The notes under the pieces were generated by a model. The model was given only the letters and a program-made list of their open reading frames with translations, had not been told where the DNA came from and did not search any database. This document shows positions 1 through 12,429 of a stretch of DNA of 44,619 bases, piece by piece. Source of the DNA: Polysphondylium violaceum (Eukaryota; Evosea; Eumycetozoa; Dictyosteliales; Dictyosteliaceae). The stretch is from the NCBI GenBank assembly GCA_000277445.1, contig AJWJ01000150.1, forward strand, positions 1 through 44,619, written 5' to 3'. A program made the position numbers and the translations under genes. The stretch's first letter is position 1. The number at the start of each line of letters is the position of its first letter.

Positions 1-405
1 ATATGAATAAAAAAAAACTTTTTTTTTAATTCAAATTGTTACTGCTGTTAATGATCAATCTGTGGGCTGTAATAGCAAGTTGATTAAATACTTTATTTTA
101 TGGGCACATTAATGTGATTTTGTAAACCTGTAATTGTTGAAATTGATGCAATGCAACAAAGAAATTTTTGAACAAAAAATATGGAAAAATTTTGGATTGG
201 GTGATATTAGGTGATTTAGTTCTATTTTTAGTAAAATTAATGATATCATCTATCTGGCTGAATAAATAATTATTTATTTGATTATCACTTCCTTACATCC
301 GAAAAACAACCTATGCGTCGGGTTAAAAATCTTTGATTCTTGATTTTATACAAAATTTTGAAAAAGAGCATTGAGTGATGAATTGTTTAATAAATGATTA
401 TTATA

Positions 406-466
<61 letters not shown>

Positions 467-955
467 TTAAAAGATTTCCTACTTGAATTTCAAGTAAAAC
501 CAAAATCGATAAATCGATAAATACTTGCGGGAATTGATCATGTATATACCTTATTATGGTACATTATAATGTATCTTGGTTTTTCATAAATGTATGGAAT
601 TAATTGAGCCAACTTAGTTGATTATAAACTTGGTTGTGGAAAGAGAGTTTTGAATTATCTATTTCTTGTTTTTTTAGAAAGAGTGGCGCCATTGTTATTT
701 TTATTATTACTATTGGGTTGATGAGTGTATCTTTATTAATAATAAATTGTGTCTTCAGTGGAGCTATTTAGTATTTTATCCATTTTATATATATTAGATA
801 AATTTAAATCAATGATTTTTGTCAAAAAAGAAGTACTATTTAGTTTGCGCGCCTTTTTTTTTTTTTTTTTTTTCTAAAAACATAAAATCAGTTGTTTATT
901 TGTTTGGCAGTTTTGGAGATAATCTTTCTCATTCATAGCGCAGTTTATAAAGAAA
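1..955. other. Left-edge non-coding DNA upstream of the LRR gene
   Basis: No complete gene is visible in this A/T-rich stretch. It holds an ATT microsatellite at about 408-467 and a GCGCGC element at 847-852 followed by a run of T, about 100 nt before the LRR start codon. A short open stretch on the plus strand at 29-112 (28 codons, ending with CAT TAA) reads like protein but has no start codon and no recognised relative. It could be the end of a gene cut by the window edge, or chance. Confidence 0.5.
408..467. repeat. (ATT)n microsatellite
   Basis: About 20 uninterrupted ATT units in non-coding DNA. Trinucleotide runs of this kind are typical of dictyostelid genomes. Confidence 0.9.
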
Positions 956-2899
956 ATGTCATTGGTTGATCTATGTCTAGAATTAATTTATAAAGATATC
1001 TTAAATAAACAAAATAATGCTAAATCATCACCAATACGACTCAATCCTTCACTTGTAATTAATAGTAATAATAGTAATAGTAAATTACAGTGTGATAAAA
1101 CTATCAATAATAATGATAATAATAGTATAAAAAAAAAGACATTATTTGATCTTAGTGACGATGAAGATGATCAAGATAACAATAGTAATAATAATAATAT
1201 ATCGATTAGTAATATAACCGAAGCAAGTGATATTGCCTTATCATCGTCATCTTCAAACTTGAAGATCCTAGATCAAAATAATAGTAATAATAGTTTTGAA
1301 GAAGGATCATCGTATTGTGAAGAAGGAGAAGAGGAGGAGGAGGATGAAGAAGATGATGTTTTAGATTTTAATAATGAAATACTCTCCAAATACTTTAAAA
1401 AAGATGTAAAACTATATCAAAAGTTTCTCAGTATATTAATAGAAAGAGAGAAATTAACAACCGATCATTTATATCAATATTCAATTTCATTACCATTGGA
1501 TTTTATCACCTTTTTAGATTTCCAATCAACCTCAATTACTACAAATCAAATTTATTCTATTTCAAGTAAATATTACTATTATTTTTCCTTAAAAAGAAGT
1601 AATTTATTAATAATATTTAATATAATTTATAGAGATTAAAACATTAAGATCACTTAATTTATCAAATTGCCAATTTGTCAATAGTCAATCTATCTATGCT
1701 CTAAGAAAACTTCCAAAATTATTAACATTGGATATTTCAAACACCTCTATTACTGATAATTCTATGCATTACATTAATGGTAATATTATTTTAATATCAA
1801 AACAATGACTACTATTACTTACTAATAATACCTTTTATTAGAAATGCCAAGAATTCAAGTATTAAATATATCATCAAATAGAAATCTCAGAGATTCAGCT
1901 TTATTATACTTGAGTAAAAACCAAACACTTAAAGAAATTATCGCTAGATCTCTATTGTTTACCGATAAGAGTGTATGTGAGTTTACATATCAATCATTTG
2001 TATCACTATCTTTATTAAATGTTACAAATTCATTGATTGGCGATATATCTTTGGAATACTTTTTAAGATTGCCATCACTAGGCACTCTTGTATTGTTTGG
2101 CAGTCAGGTCACCAAAGATGCTTTGGTATCATTAGAAAAACAAATGAAATTAAATTCATCCAATGGTTGTGTAATCGATTATCCAACTAAAACAATTTTA
2201 TTTAAAAAGACTAGTAGCAGTATTTATATAAAATCAAACAACATAGATATCGTTCAATCAAACAATAAGTTATGGCCTATACAAGATATAAAGTCATTTA
2301 TCATTAAATCATTTATAAATAGATCAAGTCCAAATTCAAGTTTTGATCATAGTTTTGACAGTGCAACTTTTCATTTAAAGTTACATCATGCTAGTCCTGA
2401 TAGTTTATTAAATAATGATAATAGTAATAATAATAATAGTAAAAACAATAATAACAATAGTGATCAATTAAGAATATTTAAAGATCCATTTTCAAATTCA
2501 CCAACCAAAAGAGATTTAACCATTATTCATTCATCTCCTTCAAGATTAAATGTATTTAATCCATCTAAATCAAATACACCTCATACACCCAAATCAAAAA
2601 TGTATAAATTTAAAACAACTCAAACACCGCTCATTTCACCAAAATCAAATACCAAACCAAAATATATTCAAGAAGAAAGTGATGATGATGATGATGAGGA
2701 TGAAAGTGGGGATGAAGATGGTAATGATGAAAATGTTAATGTTAATGTTGTTGATAATAATTGTAATAATAGTCATAAAAAAACAAATGGTTATTTCCTC
2801 ACACCAACTAAAGCGACATCATCAACAGCACTAAGAAAGAGAAAGAGTACAGATAGTCAAGATAAATGTCAAACATTTAAAAAACTAGTATTCTCTTGA
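956..2899 (+). CDS. Leucine-rich-repeat protein, three exons
   Basis: Exons 956-1565, 1633-1779 and 1842-2899 join in phase (610+147+1058 nt) to give 604 residues. The introns are GTAAAT...TATAG and GTAATA...TTAG. The N-terminal 150 residues are Asn/Ser-rich with an acidic Glu/Asp run near residue 125. From about residue 204 come leucine-rich repeats, split over exons 2 and 3 (LRSLNLSNC, LLTLDISNTSITD, IQVLNISSNRNLRDSAL). The C-terminal third is Ser/Asn/Pro-rich with a second Asp/Glu run near residues 530-550 and a basic patch (RKRKS). LRRs normally bind proteins. The repeat style suggests a cytoplasmic or nuclear scaffold rather than a receptor, since no signal peptide or membrane segment is seen. 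The specific function is unknown. Confidence 0.8.
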
Positions 2900-2924
2900 A
2901 TATAAAAAGTTTTAATCATTTATT

Positions 2925-3089
2925 CTAATATTTAAAATAAATAAAGAAAAACACCTTGTAAATATTACACAATAATAACCTTATTTTGATTAAATCAATC
3001 AAGTGGTAAAAATAATATTTATTTTTATTATCTTGATCTTCTTGTGATGGTTTTCCTCCAAATCCAAAAGCTTTAGGTAAACCTGACAT
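2925..3089 (-). CDS. Possible 54-residue small protein
   Basis: A minus-strand ORF starts with ATG at 3089 and stops with TAG at 2925-2927. The first 24 residues (MSGLPKAFGFGGKP then SQEDQDNKNK) have the composition of real protein. The second half is hydrophobic and aromatic and may be run-on through a missed intron or 3' UTR. It lies only 67 nt from the divergent start at 3157, so the two could share a promoter. I recognise no family. It may be a small mitochondrial or tail-anchored protein, the first exon of a longer gene, or chance. Confidence 0.35.
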   Translation of the reverse strand: MSGLPKAFGFGGKPSQEDQDNKNKYYFYHLIDLIKIRLLLCNIYKVFFFIYFKY

Positions 3090-3156
3090 ATCTTTATATA
3101 TATCGTAAATATCAAATCAAATAGTATAATAGTTAAACAAGTTTGAAGATAACAAT
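3090..3156. promoter_or_regulatory. Putative short bidirectional promoter
   Basis: This 67-nt A/T-rich gap lies between two divergent candidate start codons (ATG at 3089 on the minus strand and at 3157 on the plus strand). Its role is inferred only from gene layout. Confidence 0.3.
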
Positions 3157-3645
3157 ATGGCTTTTGTATGTAATATTTTTTTATTTTATATATTATATTA
3201 TAAGAAAGATTTATATATTCATTTTTTCTTCAAATAAATATATATTAGTATCGTTCCTAATCATGATAATATTGGATAGATATACTTACAGTGTATTACC
3301 ATTGTAATCAGTTGATGATATAATGGTTTTTGATTTTGAAAGACATTTACAAGGTAAACCCCACTAGCTCATTAAAAACCCCAGAGAATATTTAGAATTG
3401 TTAAATTTAAATGTTGAGGATGGATCAAAAGATGAAGATATATTTGATATTGAAGAGATAGAAAAAATCATTCAAACAAAGACAATTCAACAAGAATCAC
3501 TCAGCAATCAAATTACTTTACTCGTTACAAAAAAGAAGAGAATGGAGGAGCTAATAGCTCACACCATCCCAAACGAACAATTGACCCTGAGGACCATTAT
3601 TTTATGTATCAGCGGTTGAAGTGGATGAAGGAAATGCAAGAATAA
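3157..3645 (+). CDS. Small spliced acidic coiled-coil protein, possible -1 frameshift
   Basis: Exons 3157-3169, 3312-3353 and 3396-3619 join in phase to 92 residues beginning MAFVFDDIMVFDFERHLQ, then an acidic segment and a helix rich in Gln/Lys/Glu (IQTKTIQQESLSNQ, KKKRMEELI). The introns are GTAATA...ATCAG and GTAAAC...TTTAG. The zero-frame stop is at 3617-3619, but the last 15 or so residues read poorly. The -1 frame carries a protein-like tail (TIDPEDHYFMYQRLKWMKEM...) to a stop at 3643-3645. The frames overlap at CCCAAAC, 3568-3574, which matches the X XXY YYZ slippery pattern. A simple one-base change or assembly error is the plainer explanation. The family is unknown; size and coiled coil would suit a subunit of a small multi-protein complex. 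Confidence 0.5.
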
Positions 3646-3791
3646 TATTTCTTTTTTTGTTTGTGTATTTTTAAAAAAAAATAAAAATCATCAAAATTTG
3701 TGAATCAGAATATGGCTTTTGAAAAGATTTTTTTTATTTTTTTTCATCATTCAGAAACGAATCGAAGTCAGATTGATTCATTAATTTAACA

Positions 3792-4381
3792 ATGATTAAC
3801 AGATTATCATTAAATGTATTAGGATCATGTAAAAAGATTGGATCAAATAGATTATTGGTGTCATCTACCTCTAATATATACAACAAAAATGTATTAAATT
3901 TTTCAACATCAACAAAGACAACAAATAATAATAATAAAGATAAATTAACAACAAAATCAATTCAAGATAAAGTTGAAAACATAACCGCAAAAGAAAATGT
4001 AGCTTCACCATCGACTAAATCAATCTCTATTGATGAGATTGCTACACCACAAGATTATAATTATGTTTTTGAAAGAGCAAAGTAATATTATAATAGTAAT
4101 AATAGTAATAGTAGTCGGTCGTAGTAATGATCACATTTATCCTAATACATTATATATTATAAAACATACATTTATAGATTAAGTGATAAAGAAAACTATA
4201 GATGTTCACTTTTAATTAATGATCCATCAGCAAGAAGAGCTTCATATGCTCTCAGAACATTTAATATTGAAACTGTATCAACAGATTTTGGTGTAAAAAC
4301 AGAGAAAATGGCTAAATTAAGACTTGCTTTTTGGAAAGATGCTATTAATAATATATATAATGTAAAGATGATATTATTAAT

Positions 4382-4419
<38 letters not shown>

Positions 4420-5092
4420 GATCATATTTCATTACTTTTATTAACATCTATAATAATCAACTTAGGGAAAAGTTTATGATCAACCATTAACTAGAGTATT
4501 GGCACAAATTATTAAAGAAAAACAATTAACCAAAACATGGTTTATTAAATTACTCAATCGTAGAGAAAAAGATTTACAATCTGTACAACTTAGAGACATG
4601 GATGAATTGGAAGCCTATTCCGACGATATTTATAGTTCATTGATTTTATTAACATTGGAGGCTATGGGAGTCAAAGGTAATCATGACATTGAACATTGTG
4701 CTAGCCATCTCGGCAAAGCAGTTGGTATCATGGTACTCATTCGTGGTACTCCATTCCACGTGTCTCGTCGTAAGCTCTATATTCCTGTGGAATTGACCAC
4801 AAAGTATGGTATTAAACCCGAACAACTCTTTAGAGGTGAAGTTGACGTGCCCGCACTCAAAAACGCCATCTATGATATGGCTTCTTTGGCCAAACTTCAT
4901 TTAGAAAAGGCTAGATCATTTAAAGCCCCACCACCTACCAATCAAGCCTTTCTCATTGCTCAAATGGTTGAAGACTTTTTACGTAGAATCCAACAAGTCG
5001 ATTTCAATGTCTTTAAATACGAAGAAGATACAACCCCCGATGCTTTACTATTAATCAAACTATATAAAAATAAATTCTTTGACAAGTTTTAA
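3792..5092 (+). CDS. ndufaf6: NDUFAF6-like complex I assembly factor (squalene/phytoene synthase fold)
   Basis: Exons 3792-4081, 4178-4361 and 4466-5092 join in phase to 366 residues. The N-terminus (MINRLSLNVLGSCKKIGSNR) is basic, hydroxylated and free of acidic residues, as expected for a mitochondrial presequence. From residue about 85 it follows the NDUFAF6 pattern: Y-x-F-E-R-A (here YNYVFERAK), RCSLLINDPSARRASYALRTFNIE, LRLAFWKDAINNIY, then a late GKAVGIMVLIRGTPFHVSRRKLYIPVEL block. NDUFAF6 belongs to the squalene/phytoene synthase superfamily, lacks the catalytic Asp-rich pairs, and is needed to make complex I (ND1 module) in mitochondria. Intron 2 contains a 13-unit TTG run. The gene converges with the DENN gene, with 89 nt between stops. 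Confidence 0.9.
4382..4420. repeat. (TTG)13 trinucleotide repeat inside an NDUFAF6 intron
   Basis: Thirteen TTG units lie in the second NDUFAF6 intron. On the minus strand they read CAA (polyGln), so they can mimic a coding region, but the flanking splice phases show they are intronic. Confidence 0.9.
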
Positions 5093-5181
5093 GCAATATT
5101 GCTTGATTTAATAAATTACAATTACACAACTTTATTTATATAAAGATTATTACTATTACTATTACTTTTGTTACTGCTACT

Positions 5182-8100
5182 TTAACATCTAAAATCTAAA
5201 TTAAATTGACAAACTTTTGCGGTTTTATCCCAACTGGTTGTTACAATAGAGGAATCAAATGTTCTTAGAGAAGATATTCTGTGAGAGTGATTGTGGAGAG
5301 TTCTTTGACATTTTCCTGCATCTACATCCCAGAGTTTGACAGTGCCATCAAAGGAGCCAGATACGACCAAATTGTTTATAAATTTAGAGACATTCATCAC
5401 TTCGTCAGTGTGTCCTTCAAGACTATTGTAGCTTTCACCATAGTTTGAGTCCCACACCTTCATGGTTGAATCAGAAGAAGCGGTAATGAATTTTTTGGGA
5501 GCACTACTACCGTCGTTTTCAACTTTACTGTGCAAGAGAATCGAGTTGATACTGCCACTGTGAGATTGAAGGGTTTTGACACATTCACCAGTTTGGAGGG
5601 ACCAAACTTTGACTCTTCCGTCTGAAGAACCACTTAGGAGTAGATCGGCATTATCCCACTCTAAACATTTGATCCAATCAGAATGACCAGAGAGTATGCT
5701 GATAGAGGTCGATGTACGAATATCCCATATTCTGATATTGGTGTCACGACTACCCGATATGACCTTGTAGGCATCACTGGCCACCAAACACATGATGGGT
5801 TGTTGATGGCCAAACAATGTGATGGATGGCTTGGCATTTCTCGTGTCCCACACATTGATGGTGTTGTCGTAGGAGCCGGATATGACAATGTTGGTGTCAG
5901 CATTGGATATACAACTGATGGCACCTTTGTGGCCACGAAGTGATTTGACCTTGATGCATTTATTGAGATCCCATAGTTTGAGTGTCTTGTCGTAGCTGCC
6001 ACTAATGAGTTTAGAGTCAGAGGTGGTCTCACAGGCGGTGACCCAACCACTGTGGTCTTCGAGTGTGCCTATGCATCGGGTCGATGTCATGTCCCACACT
6101 TTGAGTGTTGAATCTGCACTACCGGTAATCAAGAGACCGCTCTCTTTTTGAGCTACAGATACACAAAGAACACCCTCTTGATGTCCGGTAAAGGTTTTGA
6201 CGACATAGTCTCCACGATTCTCAGAGATCTCACGGAAGGCGACCTTGTCGTGTTTCTTTGAACGGTTTTCGTGCCATGTGGTCTTGAGATTCATGATACG
6301 GCTAAATGATTTGATGGCAACGACACTGCTCTTTTCGTCGATAAGACTGTTGAGCAACTCTCTGCCCTCATGATTCAACTGGTCACGGCCTGATCCACTG
6401 CCACCACTACCGATGGGGAGGTAGAGATCCTCCTTGTTGTTTTTGTCTTTGAGAATGTGTTTATCATTGTTTTCTACAGCACCCTCTACAATGGCGTCTT
6501 GATCCATGTCGACCATATCACGAGCTCTCGAGATATTGGAAACGATTTGCATCATGGTGTCTGTTCGCTCGGCATCAAAATTGATACAGGTGCACATCTT
6601 GTTGACAAATCTTCTTACAAGGTCTGTTTGGGAGCCTAGATTAATCATGTTGAATACCAGATTTGAGAGGAGTGAGAATGACATGTCACGTTCCTCAACC
6701 ATCATCTTTTCTTGCTTTTCGCTGGGATACTGGCCCCATTTGACCATCTCTCTCACCACATTGTTGCCATAGAGACTCTTGCACTTAGATTCGATGGAGT
6801 CATAGAATATCTTTTCCCAGAAACGATAGTTTTGCCAGATATCCAAATTACGGATTCTCTCAGAGACAAACTCGTTGGATCCCTTTTGGAGACGATGATA
6901 GATAAAGCTAGCCTCTAAAAACATTTGACTGGTAGTAAAGTCTGATTGAAAATTGGCTTCACGGAGGGCATTTTTGAGTATGTCGCCCAAGCAGTAGAAA
7001 AGAGGGTCAGAGAGACGAGCCTTTGTGGTGTCAATGTGGTTGTTGTCTTGTTGACCGCCCAACAGATTGTGCATCGATGTGCAAGAGCTCACGTAGTTTT
7101 GTCTGTAGTAGTGGTGGAGTAAGAGTTTACCAAATATGGATCTGCCATAGTCAAACTTGACTAACTCTGTCATTTGCTGAATATCAGATTGCTCAGGAAG
7201 AGTGTCATTGAATACTTTGGTGAGGAATTGTCTGATCAGCGGCACAAAGGAACGGTGTTGGTCTTCACTAAATGTAGCCAAGATGTCATTGCCTGCCGCC
7301 TGTTCGGCCAAGCTTGGTGTGTGGTCGGCGTTAGAGTGGATGTACATGTCGTGGAGCGGTGTGACAGAGGGTGAAGTTTGTGATGGTGTTGAAGAGGCCG
7401 AATTGGATTTAATAATGGGATTGACAGAGCTGTTGCTGCCAGTACTATTGTTGGCATTGGGATTAAAGAGGTCTTGTTTGAGCGATGGGAATTTGGTGTA
7501 CTCTCTGATCGAGGTCGAGTAGCTTCGGTAGGATGCTGGGGAGGGGACGTTGATGACGGGCAATTTATTGGCATCGGTGACACCGAGTGCTTGGGGAATC
7601 GACTGTTGGTACTGGGCAACAAGATCGTCGATGGGTCTGGTATACTTTTTGGTCTCGACCAAATAGTCAAAGAGATTCTTGGTTGGCCAATTATGTTGCT
7701 CTAAAAAGAAGCTAAATGACTGAGTGTCCATGAATCTGGTGAGAAAAGGACGCGCAGACTGAGGCTTGGACTTGACATACTCTTCTTTGTTAAAGATGGC
7801 AATGGGCTGGGGGAACACTCGGAGATACTTGTAAAACTTTCGATAGTCGCCCAACATGTTGCAAAAGAACTGGAGGAACGAGAAACGGATAAAATCATCG
7901 GGATGGGTGGGGGCCAGGGGCAGTGGGAGCGGTTGTTGTTGTTTTTGGTTGTTGTTGTTTTGTAATCGCTTGTCAGTGTTGTATGACGACGAGATGGGCA
8001 ACAACGTGTTTAAGTTAAAGTTGGGAAGATCAGCAGAGAGGATTTCAAATTGAACGACCCTTCTTAACTGATTGATGAGCTGGGCAGTCTCGCGCTCAGG

Positions 8101-10811
8101 CAACTGAATGTCTTTGGTGTCGGTGGGGGGAATGTGCACAGTGTTGTTGTCGAGATCCACAACGACAATCTCTGACAAGAGGTTCTCTTCGTTTAGTATC
8201 GTCGACGAGTAGGATTTGTGCACGCCCATAATGAATGGAAAGGGCGAATAGACATACTCGAGCAACAACTCTGGTAGAATGGGGACATATACATGAGGGA
8301 ATTGAAGTGGATACAATAGTGACGATATGATCTCACTGATATAAGTCAACAGCGAGTATTGGCTCGAGATGATAATGATCTTTTCCTCAAGCAATATGCA
8401 CTTTAACACCAACAATACGTTTCTAATATCCAAGCATTTGAATAGAATATTAAATGAGAGGTCTGGTGTTGGCAACAAACAATCTGATGGTCGCTTAAGT
8501 GGAATCTGTGTTTGTCCACCCAAATTGAATGACACAATGTTTGCACCTGGTTGTGGTAATGGGATCTCTTGTACTAAATTATAAATATATCTTTCAATGG
8601 GCAATGGTGTCGAGCTAAAGAATACTTTGTGATAGATTTCATTGAGAGAGATTCTAAATGCACTAAAGAATGGAAAATGTGACAATAGACAAATACATTT
8701 GGGTGCATAAAGTACTGATGGGAAATTTGATTCAATTGTATTACCACTTTGAATTCTTTTCAATGTTGATGATGTTGATGATGTTGAAATTGATGTATCT
8801 AAATTTGTTGATGTTGTATCTTTGCTGGTGTCTTTGGCTGGTGTTGTATCTTTTGAATCTTTATCATTATTTAAAACATTGGTTGTTGTTATTACAGGAG
8901 TTGTTGTCGTTGTTGTTGTTGATGATGATGTTGATGGTGTTGAATCTTTTGATACATCTTTTGATACTGTAGATTCTTTATTTTTATCATCTGTAGTTGC
9001 TGCTGTTGTTGTAGTTGTTGTTGTCGTTGTAGTAGTACTTGATTCATTTTCAGGATTTAATGTTACAGTTGGAGTAGAAAGACTATGTTCATAGGCTATT
9101 GTATTCTTTTTCAATTCAGAATATAAATCATCTGAAATGGGTTCATAAAAAGTGAGACAAGAGGCATAGAATCTCGAGCCAGTTTCACTAGTGAGGACAA
9201 AGGGGAAGAATGAGGGTTGTTGTGGATCTGATTGCAAAGATATACCCTTGGGATAACAATACATCCAAATGTGTTTTGGAAGAATATCGTTGTTTTCTTT
9301 ATGTGGATAATATTCTAATAGTTCACCTTTATATATCTTGTCTATTGGCGATGTCCCCTTGGGAGAGAAATCATATCGTTGGTCAATGGGCTCCAATTTG
9401 GTCGAGAGACCCACAACGAAAAAGTAATCAATGGGACGATCGGGCACGTATTTCAACTCTTTTTCCTTTTTTTTCTTGTCCTCTTTGGCACGACGACGTT
9501 CCTCTTGTCGCTCCTTTTCCACCTGTTTTTGCTGCTCCTCTTGCTCACGCTGTCTGAGTTTTTCACGTGCTCTTTCTTTTTCTCGCTCTGCATTCTCTCT
9601 TTCAATCTCTTTTTGACGCTCTTTGGCCAGCTGTTCTTCAATTATACGTTGTTGGGCCTGTTGTTCTTTTTTGGTTTTCTCGGGATAATGTGGCGATCCA
9701 CCGTGATGGGGAGATGGTGTTGCAGGTGATCCGTTGACACCATTCACACCGCCTCCTCCGATGGTTCTGCTGCTTTTTGATGTTATCTTTTTAGTCAACT
9801 TTAATATTTGACTGCCCCCTTTGCCAATGATAGACATTTCTTTGGGATTGGCAGACTCTGCTTTAAAATCCTTGCTTGGGGGCACAGCCTGTACGGCTGG
9901 TTCATCGTGTAACGATGTCGCACTATTGGTGTCTGTGTCCAAATATATATCTCTACATTTAACCAATATCTTTACCTTGAATTCCGATAGATTTGATGAT
10001 GGACTCACTCCATTGGGATTACTGGACGAATAGGATGGCGAGGGTGTTGATGATGCCGATCCTGACGATCCCTTTTCCCTCTCAATGGGTGTCCAATAAT
10101 CAAATGAAAATGTTTCCAGTGAATCTGATACCGATGAATTGGTTGTAATTGTACTGTCATTATTATTTGGTGTTGTAGTATTACTATTACCATTCTCATG
10201 GTGATGATGATTTGGTGTTTGAACACTTGGTGACGATGATATATTTATATCTGCAACATTATTATTATTACTATTAGTTTGTTGTTGTACATTTGATTGA
10301 GGCTGTGATAAAGATCCTGTCGACGATCTTAATGGATTTGTTATTTGTTGTTGTTGCTGTTGTTGGTTTAATGAGAGAGAGTATTTTGCTGTACCAATCT
10401 TAACATTATTTCCCAAAATATTTTGACTAATGATTGAAAATGTCAACTCTTCTATTTTATTTGTGGTAGTTCTAGATGAGGTAGTAGTTACTATATTAAT
10501 ACCTTTTTCTGCTGCGTTGTTGTGTGGGTTGAATGATTTGATAATATAAAGCTATCTTACACTGTAAATTTATCACTCCAGGAGGGATGTAATGTTTTTT
10601 TATGTACTTTTGTTTTATATTTCTTTCCATCTATATTAAATTTTACAAATGTATCTTTTTCTGTAATATTTTTAGCTTGAAAGTCTATTATTATAGTAAT
10701 ATGAATGAATTAATAACCTGTGTGATACACTATTTCTAAACCTAAACTAAAATTACCTTCTATAAATAGGGTTGTGATTCTAGTACAACCACAGGGTGGT
10801 GTTGTAGACAT
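5182..10811 (-). CDS. C2-DENN-WD40 protein, DENND3-like Rab GEF
   Basis: Exons 10811-10718, 10675-10561 and 10471-5182 join in phase to 1832 residues. The two small 5' exons supply the ATG and most of an N-terminal C2 domain (residues about 18-110: LEIVYHTAKN, DTFVKFNIDGKKYKTKVHKK, TLHPSWSDKF, ELTFSII, KIGTAKYSLSL). Without them the ORF would begin at a TTG. Next come Thr/Ser/Asn-rich linkers, a highly charged Glu/Arg/Lys helix (about 330-408), uDENN (RPIDYFFVVG, about 413), cDENN (LLLVLKCILLEEKIIIISS-like block, about 750-825), dDENN (FIRFSFLQFFCNMLGDYRKF, about 930), and about seven WD40 repeats from about 1497 to the end (GSADSTLKVWD, GSYDKTLKLWD and so on). DENN domains are Rab guanine-nucleotide exchange factors. 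DENN plus C-terminal WD40 is the DENND3 layout (Rab12 GEF). The C2 domain should aid membrane docking. Confidence 0.9.
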
Positions 10812-12429
10812 TCTTTTCTAAATGTGCTTATTATTAGATATATACTAATACTAAAAAGTAAAAATATTTAAACTCGATTATACTATTATGTAAATTTATT
10901 CTAGCTAGAATAATAGTGGTGGATAATATAAATATATATGTTAATACTTGATTTTAAGAGACTATACTATATTTGTCAGTGGGTGTGTCAAGTGTGTGTG
11001 GTGAGGAATTCTTTTTTTAAATATATACTATAGTTTTGTTATTGTCTAAACTTGATGTTGGATAAAGTGATAGTGATGATAGTGATGATAGTGATGATGA
11101 TGATGATGGTGTAGTGTGTACTACTTTTTTTCTCTGTTTTTTTGTGCGTACTATTAATTTGGTATGGAGAAGAAGAAAAAGAAAGAAGAAAATGATGTCC
11201 TTTTTGGTTTCGCGCGTGTAGTATGTTTTTTGTGTATGTGTGCGTATGTAATTGTTATATGATTATGTGCTGTTGTATTTGGTGGATGATGTGGGTGGAG
11301 AGAGGGTGGGTGTTGTGAAAAGAATAAATAAGGTATATTTGTATTTGAACAATATGATATAATGTGTGTTGGAGTGTGTTTGTGTGTGTGGGTGGGTGTT
11401 TGAGTATGTATGTATTGTGGAGAATGTGGATTATTTTACAATTAAACTCAATCAGATTTTTGTGTGTGATATTTGATAAATCGTGATATGCAAAATATAA
11501 ATAAAAATAAAAATAAAAATGAAAAAAAAAAAAAAAAGAGTATAAAAATAATACTCGTAAGATGATAGATGAAGGAAAAGGAAATATCAAAAGAGAGAGA
11601 GAGAGAATTATAAAATATATAATGTCAAACAATTACGCAACAACAAAATTTACCAATAGCCCAAGTTTATATTTGTGGTGAATGTGTGTGTTTATATATG
11701 ATTGGAATTGGTCAAGAACTTTGCTATGATGATTGATTTGCTAAATGGTATTAAAATGGTGTATGTGAATATCGAATAAGGGAAAAAAAAGAATAAAAAA
11801 GAATGAGAAGTTATTGGTATTTACCCATCTCACCCAGAAACATAAAAACACACTCCACCCACTTCCCCCAACACACACTGAATCTATTTATAGAATTTAT
11901 TGATTATTTTTTTTTATATACAAATAGAAAGAGATAAGATCATGTGATCTATTTAAGTGTAGTACAATTGTTGGTGTATGTGTGGTGGTAATAAATTTAG
12001 GAAAGCGATTTAAAAATAAATAAAATATATAGTAATACTACTCAACATAAATTCGAATCAATGTTGCAGCATGCAAATAAAACATATGCTTTTTTTATGT
12101 GAAGCCATTAAACCTTGTGTGTATGTGATTGACTAATGTGTCATAGCGAGTGTGTATTGTCATTACCTACTATATTTAAAACTTGATTAAAGAGTGATAT
12201 ATATCTATATATACACAGATTAATTAATTAATCTGATTGTATGAATGTGGTGTGTGACTTACAATTCTTTACAACAATGTAAATCTTGAAATGGCTGACA
12301 CGAAAAGGATTTTTTTTTTTGTAAAAAGTTGAAAAAATCAAATAAAAAAAAAAAATAAAAAAAGGCGTAAGGGTTTCTATTTACAGGTTGGATTTTATTT
12401 GTTGCATATGCATAGGCATGATGTGGTGT
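10812..12429. other. 1.6-kb gene-free region upstream of the DENN gene
   Basis: No convincing gene is seen. The region is rich in TG runs (CA on the strand that would be the DENN promoter), GATGAT repeats near 11070-11110 and A/T homopolymers. A CGCGCG element lies at 11211-11216, about 400 nt upstream of the DENN start codon. A 125-codon minus-strand ORF at 11255-11632 is dominated by Phe/Tyr/Ile/His runs from A/T-rich simple sequence and is not credible as a protein. Confidence 0.6.

Noticed and set aside
3157-3712. ATGGCTTTT occurring at 3157, 3713 and 36114 as a possible repeated start element
   Set aside because: Nine bases in A/T-rich DNA, with no further similarity around the three sites.
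4196-4447. Minus-strand ORF with polyGln
   Set aside because: The Gln run is the TTG repeat of an NDUFAF6 intron and the rest is antisense of an NDUFAF6 exon.
11255-11632. 125-codon minus-strand ORF
   Set aside because: Composition is Phe/Tyr/Ile/His runs produced by simple A/T and CA repeats; no family look and no splice context.
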